Below are positions 25,998-34,231 of a stretch of 64,000 bases of DNA, in pieces (position 1 is the stretch's first letter; every line of letters begins with the position of its first letter). The notes beneath the pieces are model-generated. The model made no database searches and was not told the DNA's origin. It saw nothing but the letters and a program-made list of their open reading frames with translations. Source of the stretch: Blautia sp. Marseille-P3087 (lineage in GTDB: Bacteria; Bacillota; Clostridia; Lachnospirales; Lachnospiraceae); contig NZ_LT635539.1 in assembly GCF_900120195.1 (NCBI RefSeq), forward strand, positions 2,968,661 through 3,032,660, written 5' to 3'. A program made the translations under genes and the position numbers.

Positions 25998-27278
25998 ATG
26001 GCAACTCTGACCCTAACTATATTCTGTATTTTGCTTATTATATGTATCGCAACCAATCATTTTATTTTATATGCGCTCTTTGCGGGGCTGGTTTTGTTTA
26101 GCTTCTACAGCCGAAAACAGGGCTATACATGGAAATCTATAGGGAAGATGATACTGCAGGGGATCAAAAAAGTCAGAAACATCCTGTTTACATTTATTCT
26201 GATCGGGATGCTGACGGCGCTCTGGCGTCAGGCAGGGACGATTCCTGCAATCATCTGTTATACGATTCATCTGATAAAACCATCTACTTTTCTTCTTATG
26301 ACGTTTCTTTTGAATTGCCTTGTTTCTGTGCTGACGGGGACTTCTTTCGGAACCGCGGCAACGATGGGCGTTGTCTGTGCGACAATCGCATCAACACTTG
26401 GTATCCGTCCGTGGATGGCAGGCGGGGCAATCTTGTCCGGCATTTATTTTGGAGACCGCTGTTCACCGGTATCAACGAGCGCACTTCTTGTCTCTGAACT
26501 GACGGGAACCAGTGTTTACCGAAATATCAGAAATATGATACGAAGTGGGGCGGTACCGTTTATCGTGACAGCGCTTATTTATTTCTGTGTCAGCAGGAAC
26601 CTTCATGGCACAGCAGAAGTGCCGGATCTTGTAAAAATTTTTGGAAACGAATTTCAGATTGGCTGGATCACATTGCTTCCGGCAGTTGTGATTCTGGTAT
26701 TGTCGGTAATGCAGGCCGGAGTAAAAATTTCGATGATCGCGAGTATTCTTACAGCGATACCGATCTGCATCTGGTTTCAGGAAATTCCGGTAAAAAATCT
26801 TTCGATGCTGATTTTGACCGGCTTTCATTCCGCAGATTCTGCGGTGGCATCTATGCTGGATGGTGGAGGAATTTCTTCTATGGTAAAGGTAGGCGCGATA
26901 GTCTGCATTTCATCATCCTATTCCGGTATCTTCCAGGAAACCGGTATTCTGGATGGCATTCAAAAAATGGTCATCGCACTTGCAGACAAGACGAAACCAT
27001 ATCTGGCAGTATTTGTGACGGCAGTTCTGACCGGCGTTGTGGCATGTAACCAGACATTGTCGATTATTTTGACGGATCAGTTGTGCAGCAGAACCGAAGC
27101 AAATAAAGAAAAATTTGCCAACTATCTGGAGGACAGCGCAGTGGTCATAGCACCGCTTATACCATGGTCAATTGCAGGCGCTGTGCCACTGGCAGCAGTA
27201 GGCGCACCGGAGAGCAGCGTACTGTTTGCATTGTTTTTGTACCTGCTGCCTCTGTGGGACTTATTGATAAAAAAATAA
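25998..27278 (+). CDS. NhaC family Na+/H+ (or malate/lactate) antiporter
   Basis: Integral membrane antiporter of 426 residues. Family segments are LTGTSFGTAATMGVV near residue 112, GAILSGIYFGDRCSPVSTSA near 147 and DSAVASMLDGGGISSM near 278. The symmetrical TGTSxGT and GDrxSP motifs are typical of the NhaC/ion-transporter superfamily. AGGAAAGGAC precedes the ATG. It is likely co-transcribed with the MFS gene. Some family members exchange organic acids, so the exact substrates are open. Confidence 0.88.
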   Translation: MATLTLTIFCILLIICIATNHFILYALFAGLVLFSFYSRKQGYTWKSIGKMILQGIKKVRNILFTFILIGMLTALWRQAGTIPAIICYTIHLIKPSTFLLMTFLLNCLVSVLTGTSFGTAATMGVVCATIASTLGIRPWMAGGAILSGIYFGDRCSPVSTSALLVSELTGTSVYRNIRNMIRSGAVPFIVTALIYFCVSRNLHGTAEVPDLVKIFGNEFQIGWITLLPAVVILVLSVMQAGVKISMIASILTAIPICIWFQEIPVKNLSMLILTGFHSADSAVASMLDGGGISSMVKVGAIVCISSSYSGIFQETGILDGIQKMVIALADKTKPYLAVFVTAVLTGVVACNQTLSIILTDQLCSRTEANKEKFANYLEDSAVVIAPLIPWSIAGAVPLAAVGAPESSVLFALFLYLLPLWDLLIKK

Positions 27279-27337
27279 CCGGAACTATTGTAAAGTTGAA
27301 AAAATAGTGGTATTCTGTAAGAAATTGAATAATAAAA

Positions 27338-27520
27338 CAACAGGTGCAGATGATTTTTATAAGAAATCACAAGTTAAAAGGGAAACAGGTGTAAGTCCTG
27401 TACGATCTCGTCACTGTAAACAGGGAATGTAAAGTCATGCGTGGATGCGCAGCCACTGGAGAACCGGGAAGGCGACTTTTTATGTGTTGATCTGTAAGTC
27501 AGGAAACCTGCCTGCTGTTG
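27338..27520 (+). promoter_or_regulatory. Cobalamin riboswitch
   Basis: Conserved core elements occur in order: AAAAGGGAAACAGGTGTAAG (27376 on), TCACTGTAAACAGGGAA, GCCACTGGAGAACCGGGAAG (27452 on) and the B12 box AGTCAGGAAACCTGCC (27498-27513). CAACAG (27338-27343) pairs with CTGTTG at the 3' end to close P1. A terminator follows at 27575, so adenosyl- or other cobalamins should switch off the downstream cbiK-transport operon. Confidence 0.95.
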
Positions 27521-27574
27521 GTACGGGGATTTTTTAATTCCGGATCACGAGTAATTGGTTGTACCATAATCCAG

Positions 27575-27604
27575 AAACTCTTAGCCCGGTGCAGGAGTTT
27601 TTTT
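27575..27604 (+). terminator. Expression-platform terminator of the cobalamin riboswitch
   Basis: AAACTC and GAGTTT form a short stem around TTAGCCCGGTGCAG, followed by seven Ts, 55 nt after the B12 box and about 100 nt before the gene. Stem short, but position and T run fit conditional termination. Confidence 0.7.
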
Positions 27605-27701
27605 GTGTAAAAAATACATAAAACTATCCACCGGACTATCAGCCGTACTTTGTTATTCATTTTAATTTTCATGAAAACCACAAGTACAGGAGGAAACAAA
27701 C

Positions 27702-29075
27702 ATGAAAAACAAAACTGTAAAAGCACTGGCACTGGCTATGGCTGTAGCAACAGTCACAATGATGGGATCTGCAAGCATTTATGCTTCTGATGACACTGCA
27801 GAGGCAGCAACAGAGGAAACAGCAGATACAGAAGAAGACGCAGATGCTGCAGATACAGAAGAAGACGCAGATGCTGCTGACACAGAAGAAGCATCCGATG
27901 ATGACCAGGCAGCAGCAGACGAAGTTGCAGCACTGATCGACAAGATCTACGTTCAGGAAAGAAACGATACAACTGACGAAGACTGCAAAGCTGCAAAAGA
28001 AGCATGGGACAAACTGACAGATGCTCAGAAAGAACTGGTTGAAGGCGAAGAAGCAAGCCCGGAATATTTCGGTGCAGATACAGGTGATGCATCCAAGGAT
28101 GATCCACGTAATCAGGATGAAATCGGTGAGAATGAGCTTCTCGTTGTAAGTTTTGGTACTTCTTTCAATGACAGCCGTGCACAGGATATCAAAGGAATCG
28201 AAGACAAACTTCAGGAAGCATATCCGGACTGGTCTGTAAGACGTGCATTTACAGCACAGATCATCATCAACCATGTAGAGGCAAGAGATGATGAAGTGAT
28301 TGATAACATGCAGCAGGCACTTGATCGTGCAGTTGCTAACGGAGTTAAAAATCTTGTTGTTCAGCCTACACATCTGATGCATGGTGCTGAATACGATGAA
28401 ATGACCGAAGCAATCGATGGATACAAAGATAAATTCGAATCTGTAGCAATCGCAGAGCCAATGCTTGGTGAAGTAGGCGATGATGCGACTGTTATCAACG
28501 ATGACAAGAAAGCAGTTGCACAGGCTATCACAGATGAAGCCTGCAAGATCGCAGGATATGACAGCATGGAAGCTGCAGCAGAAGACGGAACAGCATTCGT
28601 ATTCATGGGACATGGTACTTCCCATACAGCAAATGTAACATACGACCAGATGCAGACACAGATGGATGACCTTGGATTCACAAACGCTTTCATCGGTACT
28701 GTAGAAGGTGAGCCGGAAGATACAGAATGCCAGGCTGTTATTGCAAAAGTTAAAGACGCAGGATTCAAGAAAGTTGTTCTTCGTCCGCTGATGGTTGTTG
28801 CCGGTGATCATGCAAACAATGATATGGCTGGTGATGATGAAGATTCCTGGAAATCCCAGTTCGAAGCATCAGGTGCTTTTGACAGCATTGACTGCCAGAT
28901 TGAAGGACTTGGAAGAATTGAAGCAGTAGAAGATCTGTATGTAGAGCATACAAAAGCTGCAATTGATTCCCTTGGAGCAGATGCTGAAGCAGCAACAGAT
29001 GATGCTGAAGCAGAAGCAACAGACGACACAGCAGCAGATGATGCAGCAGAAACAACAGAAGAAGCTGCAGAATAA
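27702..29075 (+). CDS. Exported sirohydrochlorin cobaltochelatase-like protein (CbiK family)
   Basis: CbiK inserts Co2+ into sirohydrochlorin in anaerobic B12 synthesis. Here the 457-residue protein has a signal peptide (residues 1-28, ending SIYA). An acidic region with a repeated EEDADAADT unit follows, then a small surface-module-like helix region (VAALIDKIY ... KLTDAQKELV). The CbiK domain covers about residues 145-425: LLVVSFGTSFNDSRA, PTHLMHGAEYDEM, FMGHGTSHTAN with H304, and AGDHANND with H370. Both metal-site histidines are therefore kept. The C-terminus is a second acidic Ala/Asp/Glu tail. It is the first gene after the cobalamin riboswitch. Export suggests a role in extracellular tetrapyrrole or metal handling, not cytosolic B12 synthesis; that is inference. 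Confidence 0.88.
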   Translation: MKNKTVKALALAMAVATVTMMGSASIYASDDTAEAATEETADTEEDADAADTEEDADAADTEEASDDDQAAADEVAALIDKIYVQERNDTTDEDCKAAKEAWDKLTDAQKELVEGEEASPEYFGADTGDASKDDPRNQDEIGENELLVVSFGTSFNDSRAQDIKGIEDKLQEAYPDWSVRRAFTAQIIINHVEARDDEVIDNMQQALDRAVANGVKNLVVQPTHLMHGAEYDEMTEAIDGYKDKFESVAIAEPMLGEVGDDATVINDDKKAVAQAITDEACKIAGYDSMEAAAEDGTAFVFMGHGTSHTANVTYDQMQTQMDDLGFTNAFIGTVEGEPEDTECQAVIAKVKDAGFKKVVLRPLMVVAGDHANNDMAGDDEDSWKSQFEASGAFDSIDCQIEGLGRIEAVEDLYVEHTKAAIDSLGADAEAATDDAEAEATDDTAADDAAETTEEAAE

Positions 29076-29113
29076 TAAAATAATACATGATTTGTATCTA
29101 AGATAACGGGGGC

Positions 29114-29160
29114 TGCCCGGGAGGATTCAGGTCCTTCCGGGCATTTCCTGTAAAACAGGA
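29114..29160 (+). promoter_or_regulatory. Intercistronic hairpins, one covering the ribosome binding site
   Basis: TGCCCGG...CCGGGCA (29114-29142) with an inner AGGA/TCCT stem is followed by TCCTGT-AAA-ACAGGA (29146-29160). The second hairpin includes the start of the ACAGGAGGA ribosome binding site of the next gene. This may set relative expression within the operon. Confidence 0.5.
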
Positions 29161-29172
29161 GGATTTTATATT

Positions 29173-30114
29173 ATGAAACGTTCAGTGGCAATGATGGCAT
29201 GTGTATTAAGTGGAGCACTTATGATCGGCAGTTACAGCCCGGTTTTGGCAGAAGGAGCGAAGGCAGTTTCTGCAAAATCCGCAGAGCAGGAAACTACAGA
29301 AGAGACAAAAACAGACGAATCATCAGAAAGTGCCAAAGCAGACGATACTGCAAAAGGTGATGTCCTGGAAGATGGTGTCTACACAGCAGAGTTTGATACC
29401 GACAGCTCCATGTTCCATGTAAATGAAGCAAACGACGGAAAAGGTGAACTGACTGTCAAAGATGGCAAAATGACCATTCATGTAAGTCTGAATTCCAAAA
29501 AAATCGTAAATCTCTTTGTTGGAACGGCAGAAGATGCTCAGAAAGACGGTGCAGAGATTCTTGAGCCAACGACAGATACGGTTACCTACAGTGACGGAAT
29601 GACAGATGAAGTTTACGGATTTGACATTCCGGTACCTGCGATTGATGAAGAATTTGACGTTGCCCTGATCGGAACAAAAGATAAATGGTATGACCATAAA
29701 GTAAAAGTTACAAATCCGGAAAAAAAATCAGATGCTTCAGTTGAAACAACAGAGGATACAAAAAAAGTAACTGCTGAGGATCTGAAGCTGAAAGATGGCG
29801 ACTATACCGCAGAAGTAAAGATGGAAGGTGGCTCCGGCAAAGCATCTGTAACATCACCGGCGAAATTTACTGTCAAAGATGGTGAGGTAACTGCATCTGT
29901 AGAGTGGAGCAGTCCGTACTACGATTATATGCTGATCGGTGATGAAAAATATGAGCCGGTTAATGAGGATGGCAATTCTGTATTTGAAATTCCGGTAGAC
30001 GGATTTGACTATCCAATGGAAGTAGTTGCAGATACGGTTGCTATGAGCACTCCTCATGAAATCGAATATACGTTACAGTTTGATTCCGCAAGTATTAAAG
30101 AGGCAGATAAATAA
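29173..30114 (+). CDS. Exported protein with two NEAT-like domains
   Basis: A 313-residue secreted protein with signal peptide (residues 1-27, ending PVLA) and an acidic Thr/Glu/Ser linker. Two beta-rich repeats follow: about 65-172 (DGVYTAEFDTDSSMF, GELTVKDGKMTIHVSL, WYDHKVKV) and 195-308 (DGDYTAEVKMEGGSGKASV, KFTVKDGEVTASVEW, YYDYMLIGDEKY). The pattern 'DGxYtv ... xltVkdGk ... xv' resembles NEAT haem-binding domains, and tyrosines lie where haem ligands often sit. No LPXTG motif or lipobox is seen. Operon position suggests it binds the corrinoid or porphyrin for the ABC importer. NEAT assignment is by eye. Confidence 0.6.
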   Translation: MKRSVAMMACVLSGALMIGSYSPVLAEGAKAVSAKSAEQETTEETKTDESSESAKADDTAKGDVLEDGVYTAEFDTDSSMFHVNEANDGKGELTVKDGKMTIHVSLNSKKIVNLFVGTAEDAQKDGAEILEPTTDTVTYSDGMTDEVYGFDIPVPAIDEEFDVALIGTKDKWYDHKVKVTNPEKKSDASVETTEDTKKVTAEDLKLKDGDYTAEVKMEGGSGKASVTSPAKFTVKDGEVTASVEWSSPYYDYMLIGDEKYEPVNEDGNSVFEIPVDGFDYPMEVVADTVAMSTPHEIEYTLQFDSASIKEADK

Positions 30115-30116
30115 AA

Positions 30117-31292
30117 ATGAAAAATAAGTTACGTATGTTTTTATGTGCGGTTTTAAGTACTTCGCTTCTGTTGTCTGCACCTGTTCTGATACAGGCAGCA
30201 GATGCGCAGGAAACAACAGAAGATACAGAAACAAAACAGGACCTTGCAGGGCTGAAATATGACCACAGTCTGGAACTTCAGTATGCAGATCAGTTTTCAG
30301 TAGATTATTATGAAGACGGTTATGCGTTGATCACGATTGAAGGTGACGGGCAGTTTCTCCTCGTACCGGATGGGAAGGAAGCACCGGATGGGCTGGACAG
30401 TGACATTGCTGTGATCAGACAGCCGCTTCAGAATATTTATCTGGTGGCAACTTCAGCAATGGACCTTTTCTGTGCGCTGGACGGACTTGACAGCATCAGT
30501 CTTTCCGGAACAAATGCAGATGGCTGGTATATCGATGAGGCAAAGAAGGCTCTGGAAGATGGCAGTATTTCTTTTGCAGGAAAATACAGTGCACCGGATT
30601 ATGAACTGATTTTATCAAAAGGCTGTGATCTTGCAATTGAGTCCACAATGATCTATCACAAACCGGAGGTAAAAGAAAAACTGGAGCAGTTTGGAATTCC
30701 TGTTCTGGTAGAGCATTCCAGTTATGAAAGTCACCCACTCGGAAGAACGGAATGGCTGAAATTATATGGTGTCCTTTTGGGAAAAGAAGATCTGGCGGAT
30801 AAGCTTTTTCAGGAACAGGTAGATAAGCTGAAAGCAATCGAAGACAGCGAATCTACCGGAAAAACAGTGGCTTTCTTCTATATTAATTCTGTTGGTGCTG
30901 CCAATGTCCGTAAATCCGGCGATTATGTATCAAAAATGATCGAGCTTGCCGGTGGAAAATATATCTTTGATGATCTGGGGGCGGAGGAAGACAATTCCCT
31001 GTCCACGATGAATATGCAGATGGAAGAGTTTTATGCCGGTGCCAAAGATGCCGATTATATTATCTACAACAGTACCATTGACGGAGAGCTGACGGACATC
31101 AGCCAGCTCCTCGAAAAAAGCTCCCTGCTGGCGGATTTTAAGGCTGTCAAAGATGGGAATGTCTGGTGTACCAATCAGAATCTGTTTCAGGAGACGATGG
31201 AACTCGGTACTATGATCGAGGATATTCATACGATGCTGACATCAGATGATCCGGATCTGGATACGCTGACGTATATGCATAAGCTGAAATAA
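30117..31292 (+). CDS. ABC transporter substrate-binding protein (FecB/BtuF type)
   Basis: A 391-residue exported binding protein. The signal peptide ends near residue 27 (LIQAAD). Type III fold marks include a first lobe (residues 60-170), CDLAIESTMIYHKPEVKEKL, GIPVLVEHSSYESHPLGRTEW (the last given by position 205-225), and TVAFFYINSVGAANVRKSGD. This family delivers siderophores, haem or cobalamin. No lipobox cysteine is present in the signal peptide, unusual for a Gram-positive binding protein. The gene starts 2 nt after the NEAT-like gene stop. Confidence 0.88.
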   Translation: MKNKLRMFLCAVLSTSLLLSAPVLIQAADAQETTEDTETKQDLAGLKYDHSLELQYADQFSVDYYEDGYALITIEGDGQFLLVPDGKEAPDGLDSDIAVIRQPLQNIYLVATSAMDLFCALDGLDSISLSGTNADGWYIDEAKKALEDGSISFAGKYSAPDYELILSKGCDLAIESTMIYHKPEVKEKLEQFGIPVLVEHSSYESHPLGRTEWLKLYGVLLGKEDLADKLFQEQVDKLKAIEDSESTGKTVAFFYINSVGAANVRKSGDYVSKMIELAGGKYIFDDLGAEEDNSLSTMNMQMEEFYAGAKDADYIIYNSTIDGELTDISQLLEKSSLLADFKAVKDGNVWCTNQNLFQETMELGTMIEDIHTMLTSDDPDLDTLTYMHKLK

Positions 31293-31307
31293 AGAGAGGA
31301 ACGTAAC

Positions 31308-32324
31308 ATGCGGAAGAAATTACATTTCAGATACTGGCTGTCTTTTACAGTCTTGATCATTCTTTTGCTGGTCCTGGTATTCTGGAATATCAATTCGGGA
31401 AGCATTCCGATATCGTTAAAAGATGTTTTTCGGATTTTATTCCAAAAAGAAGGAAATCAGACCGCCTATAATATTGTATGGGAAATCCGGCTTCCGAGAA
31501 TACTGGCAGCAGTCATACTTGGAGGTGCACTTTCTGTATCCGGTTTTCTTCTGCAGACCTTTTTTGGAAACCCGATTGCGGGACCTTTTGTACTTGGTAT
31601 TTCTTCCGGGGCAAAACTGGTTGTTGCACTTACTATGATCTATCTTCTTGGAAAATCTATGGTTGCCACATCCGGAGTCATGATCATTGCGGCATTTATC
31701 GGTTCTTTGATTTCTATGGGATTTGTTCTTCTGATCTCAAGGAAAGTAAAGCAGATGTCCATGTTGGTAGTAAGTGGCATTATGATTGGATATATCTGTT
31801 CAGCTGTGACAGATTTTGCAGTCACTTTTGCAGACGATTCCAACATTGTAAATCTTCATAACTGGTCACTTGGAAGTTTTTCCGGTACAAGCTGGGATAA
31901 TGTTTCTGTGATGGCAGTTGTGGTGTTTGTTGCATTGTTTATCACATTTCTGATGTCAAAACCAATCAGTGCTTATCAGTTGGGAGAAGGCTACGCACAG
32001 AATATGGGTGTCAATATTAAGGCCTTTCGCGTTGCACTGATTTTGTTATCCAGTGTTCTGTCAGCCTGTGTGACTGCTTTTGCAGGTCCGATTTCCTTTG
32101 TGGGTATTGCCGTACCGCATCTTGTAAAGAGTCTGATGAAAACATCAAGACCATTGTTGATCATACCGGGATGTTTCCTTGGCGGTGCCGTATTCTGTCT
32201 GTTCTGTGATCTGATCGCAAGGACAGCGTTTGCACCGACAGAACTCAGCATCAGTTCTGTGACCGCAGTGTTTGGTGCTCCGGTAGTTATTTATATTATG
32301 ATACGAAGAAAGAGGATGGCCTGA
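31308..32324 (+). CDS. ABC transporter permease, FecCD/BtuC family
   Basis: A 338-residue membrane permease with about ten hydrophobic helices. Typical segments are EIRLPRILAAVILGGALSVS, FGNPIAGPFVLGISSGAKL and GPISFVGIAVPHLVK; the last is the EAA-like coupling region. AGAGAGGAA precedes the ATG. It is co-transcribed with the binding protein and ATPase, overlapping the latter by one base. Confidence 0.95.
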   Translation: MRKKLHFRYWLSFTVLIILLLVLVFWNINSGSIPISLKDVFRILFQKEGNQTAYNIVWEIRLPRILAAVILGGALSVSGFLLQTFFGNPIAGPFVLGISSGAKLVVALTMIYLLGKSMVATSGVMIIAAFIGSLISMGFVLLISRKVKQMSMLVVSGIMIGYICSAVTDFAVTFADDSNIVNLHNWSLGSFSGTSWDNVSVMAVVVFVALFITFLMSKPISAYQLGEGYAQNMGVNIKAFRVALILLSSVLSACVTAFAGPISFVGIAVPHLVKSLMKTSRPLLIIPGCFLGGAVFCLFCDLIARTAFAPTELSISSVTAVFGAPVVIYIMIRRKRMA

Positions 32325-33424
32325 TGGGAGAATATTTTGTTCATTCTGAGCAGATGACAGTGGGATATGATGGAAAACCACTGATTAAAGATATAGAGAT
32401 CCGGTTAAATCGTGGTGAGATCCTGACTCTGATCGGACCGAACGGTGCCGGAAAGTCTACGATTCTAAAGAGTCTGACGAGACAGTTAAAACTGATCAGC
32501 GGAACGGTTTATCTCGATCAGGAACTGATGAGCCATATGTCAGGAAAAGAGGTCGCACGTAAGCTTGCGGTTGTGACGACAGAGCGTATCCGTCCGGAGC
32601 TGATGACCTGTGAGGATATCGTGGCAACAGGGCGGTACCCATATACCGGAACACTTGGAATCCTTTCGAAGGAAGACTGGGAAAAAGTGCATAACGCAAT
32701 GGAAATGGTGCATGCGCTTGAATTTAAAGACCGTGATTTCACTGCAATCAGCGACGGGCAGAGACAGCGAATTCTGCTTGCGAGAGCAATCTGTCAGGAA
32801 CCGGAGATCATCGTTCTGGATGAGCCGACATCTTTTCTGGATATCCGTCATAAGCTGGAACTTCTTTCTATATTAAAGAAGATGGTTCTGGAGCATCATA
32901 CGGCAGTATTGATGTCTCTTCATGAACTGGATCTGGCACAGAAGATTTCAGATTATGTGATCTGCGTGCATGGAGACCAGATTGAAAAATACGGAACACC
33001 GGAGGAGATTTTTACTTCAGAATATATCCATCATCTCTACGGAATTACGACAGGCAGTTATAATGCTTCATTCGGATGTCTGGAAATGGGCGCGCCGGAG
33101 GGGAAACCGCAGGTATTTGTAATCGGTGGAAATGGTATGGGAATACCGACATATCGCAGACTGCAGCGTGCAGGAATACCGTTTGTGGCAGGTATCATTC
33201 ATAAAAATGATGTGGATTATGAAGTCGCGAAAGCGCTGGCGGCAGAAGTGATCTGTGAAGAAGCTTTTGAAAAGATTACAGAAGAAAATCTGGTGAAAGC
33301 GCAGAATCTCATGGATCTTTGTGGAGAAGTCATCTGCTGTGTGGATAAATTCGGTCCGATGAATGAAGGAAACCGAAAACTTGTGGAAAAAGCGCGGCAG
33401 GATGGAAAACTAAAGTCCCTTTGA
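32324..33424 (+). CDS. ABC transporter ATP-binding protein with extra C-terminal domain
   Basis: The 366-residue protein has an ABC ATPase at residues 1-245: Walker A GPNGAGKST, signature ISDGQRQRILLARAI (variant DGQ), Walker B IIVLDEPTSFLD and switch His in SLHELD. Residues 255-366 form a separate domain with a Rossmann-like start (PQVFVIGGNGMGIPTYRRL). The extension is absent from ordinary FecE/BtuD proteins (about 260 residues) and may sense a ligand or nucleotide. It is last in the riboswitch operon and overlaps the convergent tetR-like gene by 15 bp. Confidence 0.93.
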   Translation: MGEYFVHSEQMTVGYDGKPLIKDIEIRLNRGEILTLIGPNGAGKSTILKSLTRQLKLISGTVYLDQELMSHMSGKEVARKLAVVTTERIRPELMTCEDIVATGRYPYTGTLGILSKEDWEKVHNAMEMVHALEFKDRDFTAISDGQRQRILLARAICQEPEIIVLDEPTSFLDIRHKLELLSILKKMVLEHHTAVLMSLHELDLAQKISDYVICVHGDQIEKYGTPEEIFTSEYIHHLYGITTGSYNASFGCLEMGAPEGKPQVFVIGGNGMGIPTYRRLQRAGIPFVAGIIHKNDVDYEVAKALAAEVICEEAFEKITEENLVKAQNLMDLCGEVICCVDKFGPMNEGNRKLVEKARQDGKLKSL

Positions 33425-34018
33425 TTCAAAACTTGTCAGGATTGCATCAATTGTCCGGTGCAGATAAGGACGATATTCGGTCAGTGAAACCGGCTGCTGA
33501 TAAAGAATGCAGCTGTAGCAGGTGGAGCTTGCAAGCTCAATAACAGAGAAAAGCATCAGATCAGGATGGTCGTAAGTACGGCCATCTTTTTTTATTAATT
33601 CAAGATACTGCTGATAAAACTGCTGATCACTGTCCGGCATTTTATCATCGAGAGCTGCCTGAAAAACGCCCCATGAAAGATTCTTGGAGATAAAAACAAG
33701 AAGGGCATAATCCTGCTCGAGACTGTCCAGAATAAAATCAACCATAAAATGAAGCTGGTTGTCAAATCCTGAAATCTTATGTTCAAGAACCGACTGATAG
33801 GCTTGGTAAAAAAGTTCTTTTGTTTTATAGGAAACTAATTTGTTCCTGATATCATATTTATCTTTAAAATACAGATAGAAGGTTCCTTTGGCGACACCGG
33901 CTTTATCTGCGATATCTGAGATCGTAGTTTTGTTTGTGCCCTTTGTGGTGAAAAGCTCAAATGCAGTGTTAAACAGAGCATCTTTTTTCTGTTTTTTATT
34001 TGATTCTACTTTTCCCAT
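33410..34018 (-). CDS. TetR family transcriptional regulator
   Basis: A 202-residue repressor. The N-terminal helix-turn-helix lies at residues 10-55: ALFNTAFELFTTKGTNKTTI, then IADKAGVAKGTFYLYFKDKY. The C-terminal ligand domain is all helical. ATG 34018 has GGGAGG 9 nt upstream, chosen over an in-frame start at 34072. It is divergent from the MMPL gene, and three inverted-repeat boxes lie between them. It probably represses itself and the efflux operon. Confidence 0.92.
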   Translation of the reverse strand: MGKVESNKKQKKDALFNTAFELFTTKGTNKTTISDIADKAGVAKGTFYLYFKDKYDIRNKLVSYKTKELFYQAYQSVLEHKISGFDNQLHFMVDFILDSLEQDYALLVFISKNLSWGVFQAALDDKMPDSDQQFYQQYLELIKKDGRTYDHPDLMLFSVIELASSTCYSCILYQQPVSLTEYRPYLHRTIDAILTSFESKGL

Positions 34019-34075
34019 CAGAAAACCTCCCTCTAAATTACGAAAAACAACTTCGTTATTTATTATAGTCAAAAC

Positions 34076-34088
34076 TGACCAAAAGTCA
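34076..34088. promoter_or_regulatory. TetR-type operator box 1
   Basis: TGAC-CAAAA-GTCA, a perfect 4+4 inverted repeat with 5-nt spacer, on the regulator side of the divergent gap. Confidence 0.55.
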
Positions 34089-34139
34089 ATATTACAAAAA
34101 ATACAAAAGAATTTTTGGACACATTGGTCAAAACGTATA

Positions 34140-34168
34140 TTGACTAATGGTCAGTTTTGGTATATAAC
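34140..34168 (+). promoter_or_regulatory. Promoter of the MMPL operon
   Basis: TTGACT (34140-34145), 17-bp spacer, TATAAC (34163-34168). The -35 box lies inside operator box 2. Confidence 0.65.
34141..34153. promoter_or_regulatory. TetR-type operator box 2
   Basis: TGAC-TAATG-GTCA, overlapping the -35 region of the MMPL promoter. A degenerate fourth box may lie at 34117-34130. Confidence 0.6.
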
Positions 34169-34185
34169 TCTGTATGAATAAAAAG

Positions 34186-34198
34186 TGACTAACAGTCA
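34186..34198. promoter_or_regulatory. TetR-type operator box 3
   Basis: TGAC-TAACA-GTCA, downstream of the -10 box in the presumed 5' leader. Boxes 2 and 3 are 45 bp apart centre to centre. Confidence 0.55.
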
Positions 34199-34231
34199 TA
34201 AATGAGAAAGAAAGTCAATAAGGAGGACAAG

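Noticed and set aside
27669-28811. Minus-strand 380-codon frame opposite cbiK.
   Set aside because: Long only because the plus strand is acidic and Ala-rich; its translation is Cys/Phe/Ile low-complexity with no start site.
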